A stretch of 64,000 nucleotides of DNA from VAZQ01 sp045811525. GTDB lineage: Bacteria; Pseudomonadota; Alphaproteobacteria; Rhizobiales; Xanthobacteraceae. Numbering within the stretch: position 1 is the first letter of the stretch; each line of letters starts with the position of its first letter. The notes below the pieces were generated by a model. The model was not told the DNA's origin. It saw only the letters and a program-made list of their open reading frames with translations, and ran no database searches. The position numbers and the translations under genes are program-made. This document shows, in pieces, positions 34,007 through 41,118 of this stretch. Where the stretch lies: contig JBJMTV010000016.1 in the NCBI GenBank assembly GCA_045811525.1, forward strand, positions 248,001 through 312,000, written 5' to 3'.

Positions 34007-35227
34007 ATGAGCACGTCGAAGAAGGTCAGCATCATTGCCGTGATCGGCACGGTGGTCGCGGCAACCAGCGGCTTTGCCGCCTGGACGCAATCGAGCACCC
34101 TGACGCTCGGGGCGGTGGTGCAAGCCACCGGCTATCTCGCCAAGACCGGCCGCTATTACCGCGATGGCTACCAGCTCGCCGTCGACAGGATCAACGAGAC
34201 GGGCGGTCTCACTGTCAATGGAAAGAAGTACAAGCTCGCGCTCAAGGTCCTCGACAACAAGTCGGATCCCAAGCTCACCGCGCGCCAGCATGAGCGTTTG
34301 GCGGCCAAGGACAAGGTCATCGGCCTGCTCGGACCCTATTCCACCAATGATGTGCTCGCCGGTGCTGCGGTCGCCGAGAAATATCAAGTGCCGATGATCC
34401 AGGCAGGCGCGGGCTCCGGACGCATCTTCTCCCGCGGCTACAAGTATCTGTTCGGGACAATGCCACCCGCTGAGGATGTTTTCCGCAGCACAGTGGACAT
34501 GCTGGGGCAGCTGAGCCCGAAAGCCAAGACCGTCGGCCTCGTGGCCGGGGACGATTCATTCGACGGGCCCGAAGCCGACACCACCATCGATCTGATCAAG
34601 AAGGCCGGCATGGAGGTGGTGCTCAACCAGCAGTACTCCGAGCGCACCCCGAACTTCTTCAACCTCCTCACGCTGATCAGAGGCAAGGCCCCCGACGTAC
34701 TCTTGTGGAGCGGCCACGAGGACAACGCGATCCACTTCATTCGCGAGGCTAAGGGCCGCAACATTCATCCGAACCTCCTCGCGTCCTACACCGTCGGAGT
34801 GCCCGCGGCCGGCTTTCGCGCGACGCTCGGAAAAGATGCGAACTATGCCTTCGGTATGACTCCCTGGTTGCCAAGCGCGCTGCTGAAGGACCGCTGGTTC
34901 GGCGATGCCGAGCAATTTGCCGCCGCCTTCGAGAAGCGGTTCGGCTACGCTCCGGATTACCACGCCGCTGCTGCCGCAGCCGCAGTCGAGGCCCAGGCCA
35001 TGGCGATCGAGGCCGCCGCCTCGCTCGATCCGAACAAGGTCCGTGATGCCGTCGCCAAGGTCGACTTCAACAGCATTTATGGTCAGGTCCGTTTCAGTGA
35101 GAACGGCCAAATCGCCATGCCGCAAACCGTGGTCCAGATCCAGGACGATAAGCTGATCGAGATCTTCACCGACAAGCTCGTCAATCAGCCGATCTATCCC
35201 ACTCCCGGCTGGGACAAACATTCGTAG
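34007..35227 (+). CDS. Branched-chain amino acid-type ABC substrate-binding protein (no transporter beside it)
   Basis: A 406-residue exported protein of the Leu/Ile/Val-binding (type I) family with an N-terminal hydrophobic segment (VSIIAVIGTVVAATSGFAAW). LTLGAVVQATGYLAKTGRYY and KYKLALKVLDNKSDP form the first lobe. IGLLGPYSTNDVLAGAAVAE and APDVLLWSGHEDNA continue the fold, and YAFGMTPWLPSALLKDRWFG the second lobe. No liv permease or ATPase follows. Instead come an RsbW-like ATPase, a STAS protein and an NCS2 permease on the same strand. It may feed a signal or ligand to that set. The gap to the next gene is 138 bases. Confidence 0.82.
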   Translation: MSTSKKVSIIAVIGTVVAATSGFAAWTQSSTLTLGAVVQATGYLAKTGRYYRDGYQLAVDRINETGGLTVNGKKYKLALKVLDNKSDPKLTARQHERLAAKDKVIGLLGPYSTNDVLAGAAVAEKYQVPMIQAGAGSGRIFSRGYKYLFGTMPPAEDVFRSTVDMLGQLSPKAKTVGLVAGDDSFDGPEADTTIDLIKKAGMEVVLNQQYSERTPNFFNLLTLIRGKAPDVLLWSGHEDNAIHFIREAKGRNIHPNLLASYTVGVPAAGFRATLGKDANYAFGMTPWLPSALLKDRWFGDAEQFAAAFEKRFGYAPDYHAAAAAAAVEAQAMAIEAAASLDPNKVRDAVAKVDFNSIYGQVRFSENGQIAMPQTVVQIQDDKLIEIFTDKLVNQPIYPTPGWDKHS

Positions 35228-35365
35228 TCCGAGCGGAGCAAACATCATTTAAGGCAGCGCCCGTATGCTGACGATGTCAGCGATCCAGGCAGGCCCCCGG
35301 CGCCTATTAACAAGTACCTCGGCCAACCAGATCGGCTATGCTTGGATCGCAGCATAAGGGCGACC

Positions 35366-35812
35366 ATGGCCGAGGGACTTCAATCGCGGGTGGGAGCGAT
35401 CGCCTCACGCGAATTGCGGATCGCCAACCAGATCGAAGAGATCGAGCGCGTGGCGGCGCTGGTCGACGAGTTTGGCGAGCAAAACCGCATCTCGAACGAG
35501 ATCCTGGTCGCCGTGAACGTCTCGCTTGACGAGGTCATCAACAACATCATTTCCTATGGCTATGAGGACAGCGGCCATCACGACATCGTCGTTCGACTTT
35601 CGCTGCTAAAGGGCGCGAGCGTGGAGGTGATCGTGGAGGATGATGGCAAGCCGTTCAACCCGCTGTCCGTCCCGGCTCCAGATCTGAGGGTCAAGCCGCG
35701 CCAGATTGGAGGCGTGGGCCTGCACTTCGTGCGCAAGCTCATGGATCACCTGGAATATGCCAGGTGCGGAGAGATCAATCAGCTGCGCCTCACAAAGAGC
35801 ATCAAGGAATGA
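35366..35812 (+). CDS. RsbW/SpoIIAB-like ATP-binding regulatory protein
   Basis: A 148-residue HATPase_c_2 protein, the family of anti-sigma factors and serine kinases that phosphorylate STAS partners. The N-box is LDEVINNIISYGYE with E56 and N60. The G1 region is VEDDGKPFNP (D92, G94), and the G2 loop is GGVGLHFVRKLMD. The fold is complete with a C-terminal strand NQLRLTKSIKE. A STAS protein gene follows directly, 16 bases later, which is the standard kinase/antagonist pairing. No sigma factor or SpoIIE phosphatase gene lies near. ATG 35366 fits the family start; an upstream frame from 35342 adds eight residues. Confidence 0.85.
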   Translation: MAEGLQSRVGAIASRELRIANQIEEIERVAALVDEFGEQNRISNEILVAVNVSLDEVINNIISYGYEDSGHHDIVVRLSLLKGASVEVIVEDDGKPFNPLSVPAPDLRVKPRQIGGVGLHFVRKLMDHLEYARCGEINQLRLTKSIKE

Positions 35813-35828
35813 TGATGGAGAAGTCGGA

Positions 35829-36167
35829 ATGAAATTGGTCGAGGGAGTAGACGAGCAGGTCACCATCGTCGAGGCGCACGGGCGGCTCGACAGCACCACG
35901 GCAAAGGCGTTCGGCGAACGTTTGCTGTCCCTGGTTCGGGAAGGGCGCAGCTCCATCGTCGTGGATCTGCAGAATGTGCCTTATATCAGCAGTGCTGGAT
36001 TCCGCGCGTTGCTCATCGCCAATCGTGCGACAACGGAAAGCCAGGGCAAGCTCGCTTTGTGTGGCATCGTTGGCGAGGTGCGGCGGCTGTTCGAGATCGG
36101 CGCCTTCATGGACGAGTTCCTGATCTGCCCGAGCCAAGCAGAGGGTGTGGGCGCGCTGCGGCAGTAA
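35829..36167 (+). CDS. STAS-domain anti-sigma factor antagonist-like protein
   Basis: A 112-residue single STAS domain of the RsbV/SpoIIAA type. VTIVEAHGRLDSTTAKAF opens the sheet. SIVVDLQNVPYISSAGF carries the conserved phospho-serine site (S54/S55), and GKLALCGIVGEVRRLFEIGA follows. GGAG upstream of ATG 35829 sets the start. It probably is switched by the RsbW-like kinase encoded just before it. The NCS2 permease with an RsbW-like tail begins five bases after its stop, so the three are one transcript. Confidence 0.87.
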   Translation: MKLVEGVDEQVTIVEAHGRLDSTTAKAFGERLLSLVREGRSSIVVDLQNVPYISSAGFRALLIANRATTESQGKLALCGIVGEVRRLFEIGAFMDEFLICPSQAEGVGALRQ

Positions 36168-36172
36168 TCCGT

Positions 36173-37981
36173 ATGGACGAGAGGCGTCGCCCGCTTCCAA
36201 TGGCTCGCGCCCTCGTCGATACATTGGGCGTGCGGGAATGGCTGCGCTTCCTGCGCAGCAAGCCGCTCTCGAGCAAGAAGAAGCCCGCCGACCTGGTCTA
36301 CGGGGTCGACGATATCCCGCCGCCGATGATCACGCTGTTCGTCGGCATGCAGCATGTCAGCCTGATCCGCATTCAGCTCATCTATCCGCTTTTGGTCATC
36401 CAGATGGCGGGGCTGCCAACGTCGTCCTCGGTCAGTATGCTGAGCCTCGCCATGCTGGCGCTGGGAGTCGCCGCGATTTTGCAGTCGCTGCCCAAGGGCC
36501 CGGTCGGCAGCGGTCTGCTTTTCCCATCAGGGCATACCGGAATTCTGCTCGAGCCATCGATCGCCGCGCTCAAGCTCGGCGGGCTGCCGCTGGTGTTCGG
36601 GATGACACTGTTCGTGGGCGTCATTCAAACGGCGCTGGCCCCGGCGCTGCGCCGGCTGAGGCCGCTGCTGCCGCCCGAGATCGGCGGGCTCGTGATATTC
36701 TTCGTCGGCACCAGCGTTGCCGCCATCGGTTGCCGTTACATGCTCGGCGTGGGCTCGCAGAACCCGATCGGTCGCGAATACTGGCTGGTGGGCGCACTGG
36801 CCCTTGTCATCATGATCGCTCTCAACGTCTGGGGACGAGGCCAAGCGCGCCTGCTCTGCGCCATGTTCGGCATCGTGTCTGGTTACGGCGCTGCTTTGTA
36901 CACTGGCCTCCTCCCGCGCGAGGCCTTTCACGACCTCGCTGACTTGCCGCTGATCGCGCTGCCGCGGCTCAATCATGGCGGCTGGTCGTTCTCGATGACA
37001 ATGATCCTGCCGTTCACGATCGCCGCGCTCGCACTGACCTTGAAAGGGATCGGCGACATCACGGCGTGTCAGCGGCTCAATGACGCTAACTGGGTGCGCC
37101 CCGACATGAGTATGATCAGCCGCGGCACGCTGGCCAACGGATTGGGCAATATGTTCGCTGGTCTGGTGGGCTCGCTCGGCGTCACGCCCTCCACGGCCAA
37201 TATCGGGCTGCAGTCCGCAACGGCCGTGAGCAGCCGAATCATAGGGTTCGCGATTGGCGCGCTCCTGATCGCGCTGGCCTTCCTTCCGTCTGTCACCGGC
37301 TCGCTCATTCTCATGCCGCGTCCGGTCATGGGCGCGTCTCTGGTGTTCTCGGCGTGCTTCGTGCTGATCAGCGGGCTGCAGACCATCACGTCGCGCATGC
37401 TCGACGCCCGGCGGACCATCATCATCGGGCTCGCGATTGCAAGTGCGGCGGCGGCGGAGATTATTCCCGACTTTGCCACGAATATTCCAGCGGCGATCGA
37501 GCCGATCGTGAGCTCATCCATTGTGCTCGGCACGCTCACAGCACTCGTGCTGAACGGCTTGTTCCGGATCGGCCTGCGCCAGCGCATTACGCTCGCTTTG
37601 GATCCCGCAGCCGAGGACATCAACAGCAAGCTCGACGAATTTTTCGACGCCGCCGGCCGCGAATGGGGCGCCCGTCCGGACGTGATGACGCGGGTCGGCT
37701 TCGGCATCAACCAGGCGGTAGAGACGGTGCGCGAGCATTGCGAGCCGCAAGGGCCGATCCAGGTGGAGGCACGCTTCGACGAGTTCAATCTCGACGTGAA
37801 GATCGCCTATCAGGGCGCCCCGCTCGAGCTCCCGGATCGCCGCCCTTCCGAGCGCGACATCATCGAGACGGAGGCGGGCTATCGTCAACTCGCCGGCTTC
37901 TTGTTGCGCCGGAATGCCGATCGCGTGCGGACGTCGATGAAAGACGGCACATCGATGCTCGAGTTTCATTTCGAGCATTGA
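36173..37981 (+). CDS. NCS2 purine/uracil permease fused to a degenerate RsbW-like C-terminal domain
   Basis: A 602-residue protein. Residues 1-460 are an NCS2 (xanthine/uracil permease) transporter with about 12-14 membrane segments. It has the family marks: VGMQHVSLIR (QHV motif), the KGIGDITACQRL strand and the GNMFAGLVGSLGVTPSTANI loop. Residues 467-602 are cytosolic. They follow the order of an RsbW-type HATPase: LDPAAEDINSKLDEFFDAAG, GFGINQAVETVREHC, QGPIQVEARFDEFNLDVKI, AYQGAPLELP. However, the N-box Glu is replaced by Gln, the G1 Asp is lost and the Gly-rich G2 loop is missing, so ATP binding or kinase activity is unlikely. It ends the RsbW-STAS operon. The substrate is probably a nucleobase or urate-like compound; regulation by the STAS partner is inferred. 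Confidence 0.82.
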   Translation: MDERRRPLPMARALVDTLGVREWLRFLRSKPLSSKKKPADLVYGVDDIPPPMITLFVGMQHVSLIRIQLIYPLLVIQMAGLPTSSSVSMLSLAMLALGVAAILQSLPKGPVGSGLLFPSGHTGILLEPSIAALKLGGLPLVFGMTLFVGVIQTALAPALRRLRPLLPPEIGGLVIFFVGTSVAAIGCRYMLGVGSQNPIGREYWLVGALALVIMIALNVWGRGQARLLCAMFGIVSGYGAALYTGLLPREAFHDLADLPLIALPRLNHGGWSFSMTMILPFTIAALALTLKGIGDITACQRLNDANWVRPDMSMISRGTLANGLGNMFAGLVGSLGVTPSTANIGLQSATAVSSRIIGFAIGALLIALAFLPSVTGSLILMPRPVMGASLVFSACFVLISGLQTITSRMLDARRTIIIGLAIASAAAAEIIPDFATNIPAAIEPIVSSSIVLGTLTALVLNGLFRIGLRQRITLALDPAAEDINSKLDEFFDAAGREWGARPDVMTRVGFGINQAVETVREHCEPQGPIQVEARFDEFNLDVKIAYQGAPLELPDRRPSERDIIETEAGYRQLAGFLLRRNADRVRTSMKDGTSMLEFHFEH

Positions 37982-38002
37982 GCGGCGCAGCCTAAGCTAA
38001 TC

Positions 38003-38911
38003 CTAACGTCTGCGCGGCTCCTCCTCTGGATGAGATCGGACAGCCGGGACATCACTTGCGAGCCGCTCAATCAGCGCCATGGCGGCCCCCGGCGCGCGCA
38101 CCTTCGCGCCTGAGATCACGTAGATGAATACATCGCGCGCCGTGCTGCGCGGCGCGCTGTTCGCGAGTGTCGGCAAGTCCTGGGGCAGGCCACCGGCTTC
38201 CCAGGTTCTCGCCCGCTTTGCCCAGCGTTCGAGCTCGGCGCCAGGGTAGCCGGTCTGCACCTTCTCTGCTGTGCGCTGGAGGCGCAGATAGAGGAAATCG
38301 CTCGTTGGGTCGGCGATGAGCGGGTGTTTTTCCGAGTCGACAAGGACCACCGCGACCGAGAAACGCCGCAGCAAGTCGATGAACTTCTCGGTCACGAAGC
38401 TTTGGTGGCGCACCTCGATGGCATGACGTATTGGGCGATGCCCGGCATTTTGCGGGAGAAGGGCGAGAAATCCTGCAAAATCGTCCGGCTCGAATTTTTT
38501 CGTCGGCGCCATTTGCCACAGAATAGGGCCGAGCTTCTCCTCGAGATCGAGCACGCCACTTGCGAAGAAGCGCTCGATCGACGGCCCGGCTTCGGCGAGC
38601 ACGCGGCGGTTGGTCGCGAACTGCGGCCCCTTGATCGAGAAGATGAAGTGTTCAGGCGTCTCCGCCGCCCATTTGCGAAAACTCGCGGGCTTTTGCGTGC
38701 GGTAGAACGTGGCGTTGATCTCGATGGTATTAACGTTGCGGCTGGCGAAGGAAAGCTCCTGCGCTTGCGGCAAGCCCTTCGGGTAGAACTCGCCGCGCCA
38801 AGGCGGAAACACCCAGCCGCCAATGCCGACCCGGATCAAGCCTGGTATTCCGGTTGCGAAGCTCGCATGCTCGTCCGCCTCCCTCGCCTGCGAGCTCCGG
38901 AATCCAAGCAC
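38003..38911 (-). CDS. DUF72 domain-containing protein
   Basis: A TIM-barrel protein of the DUF72 (YecE-like) family. IRVGIGGWVFPPWRGEFYP is the typical opening, and NVNTIEINATFYRTQKPASF, FIFSIKGPQ, AIEVRHQSF and FLYLRLQ follow as in the family. No function is established. The GTG at 38911 gives 302 residues, but the first 24 residues pass through a palindromic repeat. A TTG at 38839, directly before the conserved IRVGIGG, would give 278 residues and may be the true start. No Met lies between. It stands convergent to the permease gene upstream. Confidence 0.78.
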   Translation of the reverse strand: MLGFRSSQAREADEHASFATGIPGLIRVGIGGWVFPPWRGEFYPKGLPQAQELSFASRNVNTIEINATFYRTQKPASFRKWAAETPEHFIFSIKGPQFATNRRVLAEAGPSIERFFASGVLDLEEKLGPILWQMAPTKKFEPDDFAGFLALLPQNAGHRPIRHAIEVRHQSFVTEKFIDLLRRFSVAVVLVDSEKHPLIADPTSDFLYLRLQRTAEKVQTGYPGAELERWAKRARTWEAGGLPQDLPTLANSAPRSTARDVFIYVISGAKVRAPGAAMALIERLASDVPAVRSHPEEEPRRR

Positions 38912-38915
38912 ACTG
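38847..38915. repeat. Diverged palindromic element, copy 1 of 3 (inside the DUF72 5' end)
   Basis: The left arm at 38847-38867 (ATTCCGG, then AGCTCGCA after a six-base insertion) pairs with the right arm TGCGAGCTCCGGAAT at 38889-38903, then ends near CACACT. The sequence resembles the neighbouring TAGTGTCC element but has lost clean termini. Confidence 0.55.
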
Positions 38916-38930
38916 GGCGGGTATTCGCGC

Positions 38931-39003
38931 TAGTGTCCCGATTCCGAAGTTCGCATCATTGTGCGGCACCGTAGTTTGCGAACTTCGGAATCAAAGGACA
39001 CTA
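38931..39003. repeat. Palindromic element TAGTGTCC...GGACACTA, copy 2 of 3
   Basis: A 73-base element with perfect 8-base terminal inverted repeats, TAGTGTCC at 38931-38938 and GGACACTA at 38996-39003. Inner perfect 16-base arms are GATTCCGAAGTTCGCA at 38940-38955 and its inverse at 38977-38992. It could fold as one long hairpin with a 21-base loop. Confidence 0.85.
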
Positions 39004-39017
39004 GCGATCTATGACTC

Positions 39018-39093
39018 TAGTGTGGCTTTGGTTCAGAAGTCCGCATGACGAACGTGCGGCAAGATTGATGCGGACTTCTGAACCGCCACACTA
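39018..39093. repeat. Palindromic element TAGTGTGG...CCACACTA, copy 3 of 3
   Basis: A 76-base sister element with termini TAGTGTGG at 39018-39025 and CCACACTA at 39086-39093. Inner 17-base perfect arms are GGTTCAGAAGTCCGCAT at 39030-39046 and its inverse at 39068-39084. The sequence differs from copy 2 while the design is the same. Its right end supplies the TAG stop of the IalB-family gene. Confidence 0.85.
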
Positions 39094-39609
39094 ACGGCAC
39101 TCCTGATCGATCTTGTCGAGCGCTTGTGCGAGCCCCTTGAGCGAATACTGATCGGTGGACTGCGTGCCCTTTCCGGAGGTGCCGCGCACCGTCAGATCGG
39201 CGCCCTTGCGCATGGCCTCGATCATGCGCGCCTCCTCGGCCACGTTCTTGATCCAGGCGCCATCGTTGAGCGTGTACATCGCGAACGAGGTCGTGCCGAC
39301 TTCCGCGGTGGCGTCGGAGGACGACTTGAACGGGTAACCGATGACGACGGAAATCTCGTTCTTGACGCTCTCGCTCGGCCGGCTCGACACGAACAGGTAC
39401 GACTGATCGCGCTTGCGTCCTGCCGGCTCGGTCTTTGCATTCCTCGGCTTCGAGAACACGAAGCAGATCTTGTTGCCTGCAGGGGATGCGCTGTAGGCAC
39501 CCCAATCACCATATTGGCCGAGCAAAGTGGGCTCGGGCTGCTGCTGAGCCATGGCCGCTGGCGCGAACGCGAGCACGAACATGGCCAGGGCGCCTGGAAC
39601 GCTCTTCAT
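39091..39609 (-). CDS. Invasion-associated locus B (IalB)-family periplasmic protein
   Basis: A 172-residue exported protein. Its signal peptide ends at AMAQ (about residue 20). The IalB body includes YGDWGAYSASPAGNKICFVFS, with the Cys of the conserved pair, LFVSSRPSESVKNEISVVIGYP, FAMYTLNDGAWIK and a final DQECR with the second Cys. IalB was named in Bartonella, but homologues occur across non-pathogenic Hyphomicrobiales, so no virulence role follows. ATG 39609 has a GGAGGGAG ribosome binding site. The stop codon TAG lies in the terminus of a palindromic element. Confidence 0.85.
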   Translation of the reverse strand: MKSVPGALAMFVLAFAPAAMAQQQPEPTLLGQYGDWGAYSASPAGNKICFVFSKPRNAKTEPAGRKRDQSYLFVSSRPSESVKNEISVVIGYPFKSSSDATAEVGTTSFAMYTLNDGAWIKNVAEEARMIEAMRKGADLTVRGTSGKGTQSTDQYSLKGLAQALDKIDQECR

Positions 39610-39728
39610 CGACTCCCTCCGGCCGACGCTGGATTGTCTCTGAACAGCATGAAATGCTGGCAGAATCCGGCAATGTGAAGGCGGATCAGCCCCTCCCTTC
39701 GAGCCCGGCACATATGCCAGGAGCACGC

Positions 39729-40703
39729 ATGAAAGCGGTTCTTTGTCATCGCTTCGGTCCCCCGGAGGAGCTTGTCCTCGCCGACATCGACGATCCAGTG
39801 CCAGGCCCGGGCCAGGTGGTGGCGAAGGTTGCCGCAGTCGGCCTCAATTTTTTCGACACGCTCATCATCGCCGGCAAGTATCAGACCAAGCCCGCCTTTC
39901 CGTTCTCGCCCGGCGGCGAGTTCGCGGGTGAGGTCGAGAGCGTCGGCATCGGTGTCAGCGAGTTCAAACCGGGCGACCGGGTCATGGGCTACACGAACTA
40001 CAATGCCGCACGTGAGCGCACTGCTGTCGCCGCCTCGCAAATCGTACGCATTCCCGACGCACTCGATTTCGAGCGCGCGGCCGCGCTCACCGTCACCTAT
40101 TGCACCAGCTATTACGCCCTCAAGAACCGCGGCCAATTGCGGTCAGGCGAGACATTGGCCGTTCTCGGTGCTTCCGGCGGAGTGGGTCTCGCAGCAGTCG
40201 AGCTCGGACGCAGCATGGGCGCGCGAGTCGTCGCGTGCGCTTCGAGCGATGAGAAGCTCGCGTTCGCGCGCGCACATGGCGCGCATGAGCTGGTCAATTA
40301 CGAGCGCGAGCCGCTGCGCGAGGGGCTCAAGCGCGTTGGCGGCGAGCATGGCATCGATGTTGTCTACGACCCGGTAGGCGGCCGCTACAGCGAGGCGGCA
40401 GTGCGCTCGCTCGCGTGGGAGGGACGCCACCTCGTGGTCGGCTTCGCCGCCGGCGAGATCCCCAAGCTGCCGCTCAATCTGGTGTTGCTGAAGGGCTGCG
40501 CCGTGCTCGGCGTGTTCTGGGGAAGCTGGGTGCGCAACGCGACCGCAGAATACAAGGCGGCGCTCGCGACGCTCGCCCAGTGGTGCATCGAGGGCAAGCT
40601 CTCGTGCCACATCCAGGACGTCTATGCCCTGGCAGATACGGCCGCGGCTCTCAAAGCGCTGTCCCATCGCGCTGTCATGGGCAAGCTGTTGCTGCGCCCA
40701 TAA
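39729..40703 (+). CDS. NADPH:quinone oxidoreductase-family protein (zinc-free MDR)
   Basis: A 324-residue medium-chain dehydrogenase/reductase of the quinone-oxidoreductase (QOR) branch. AVGLNFFDTLIIAGKYQTKP and FSPGGEFAGEVESVG form the catalytic domain. The nucleotide-binding motif is AVLGASGGVGLAAVELGRSM, and a region around CASSDEKLAFA selects NADPH. No zinc-ligand Cys cluster is seen. ATG 39729 has AGGAG six bases upstream and beats an ATG 15 bases earlier. It is divergent from the IalB gene with 119 bases between. Electron acceptor unknown. Confidence 0.85.
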   Translation: MKAVLCHRFGPPEELVLADIDDPVPGPGQVVAKVAAVGLNFFDTLIIAGKYQTKPAFPFSPGGEFAGEVESVGIGVSEFKPGDRVMGYTNYNAARERTAVAASQIVRIPDALDFERAAALTVTYCTSYYALKNRGQLRSGETLAVLGASGGVGLAAVELGRSMGARVVACASSDEKLAFARAHGAHELVNYEREPLREGLKRVGGEHGIDVVYDPVGGRYSEAAVRSLAWEGRHLVVGFAAGEIPKLPLNLVLLKGCAVLGVFWGSWVRNATAEYKAALATLAQWCIEGKLSCHIQDVYALADTAAALKALSHRAVMGKLLLRP

Positions 40704-40723
40704 AGCGTTATCGCAAGCTCGCT

Positions 40724-41014
40724 TTATGTGGCGAGCCCGTCCATCGCCTGGGCAAGCTTGAGGTCTCGCTCGGTCACCCCGCCTGCGTCATGCGAGGAAA
40801 GCGTCACCTCGACACGGTTGTACACGTTGAACCATTCGGGATGATGATCGAGCTTCTCGGCAATCAATGCTGCGCGCGCCATGAAGCCGAACGCCTCGTT
40901 GAAATCCTTGAACGTGAAGGTGCGGGTGATGGCGTCGCGACCCGCCGTCTCGCTCCACCGCGGCAAATTTGCCAGCGCCGTCTTGCGCGCCGCCTCGCTG
41001 AGTTTTTGCGCCAT
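40724..41014 (-). CDS. 4a-hydroxytetrahydrobiopterin (pterin-4a-carbinolamine) dehydratase
   Basis: A 96-residue PCD/PhhB protein that dehydrates the 4a-carbinolamine made by aromatic amino acid hydroxylases. It has AITRTFTFKDFNEAFGFM, the active-site KLDHHPEW, and NRVEVTLSSHDAGG. GAGG lies before the ATG. No phenylalanine hydroxylase gene is nearby. In such genomes the protein also pairs with Moco-related roles, which cannot be judged here. It is convergent with the quinone oxidoreductase gene 20 bases away. Confidence 0.9.
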   Translation of the reverse strand: MAQKLSEAARKTALANLPRWSETAGRDAITRTFTFKDFNEAFGFMARAALIAEKLDHHPEWFNVYNRVEVTLSSHDAGGVTERDLKLAQAMDGLAT

Positions 41015-41039
41015 GGCTCGCCTCGTGCCCTCCCAGAAA

Positions 41040-41071
41040 GGTGCGCACGATGCTTCGCATCTTTGCGCACC
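41040..41071. repeat. Short inverted repeat upstream of the pterin dehydratase gene
   Basis: GGTGCGCA at 41040-41047 pairs with TGCGCACC at 41064-41071 around a 16-base loop. It lies in the region that must carry the promoter of the dehydratase gene. It resembles the GTAGGGTGCGC repeats common in Bradyrhizobium-like genomes and may be a simple repeat, not an operator. Confidence 0.55.
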
Positions 41072-41083
41072 CTACAGAGCCGC

Positions 41084-41118
41084 TAGTGTCCGGGTTCGGA
41101 AGCTCGCATCGTTGTGCG
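41084..41118. repeat. Half of a TAGTGTCC palindromic element
   Basis: TAGTGTCCGGGTTCGGAAG followed by CTCGCATCGTTGTGCG matches the left half of the element at 38931 (TAGTGTCC, then ATTCCGAAGTTCGCATCATTGTGCG with a few changes). The right arm is missing. It ends at the 3' end of the B12 radical SAM gene, so it is a truncated relic. Confidence 0.65.
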
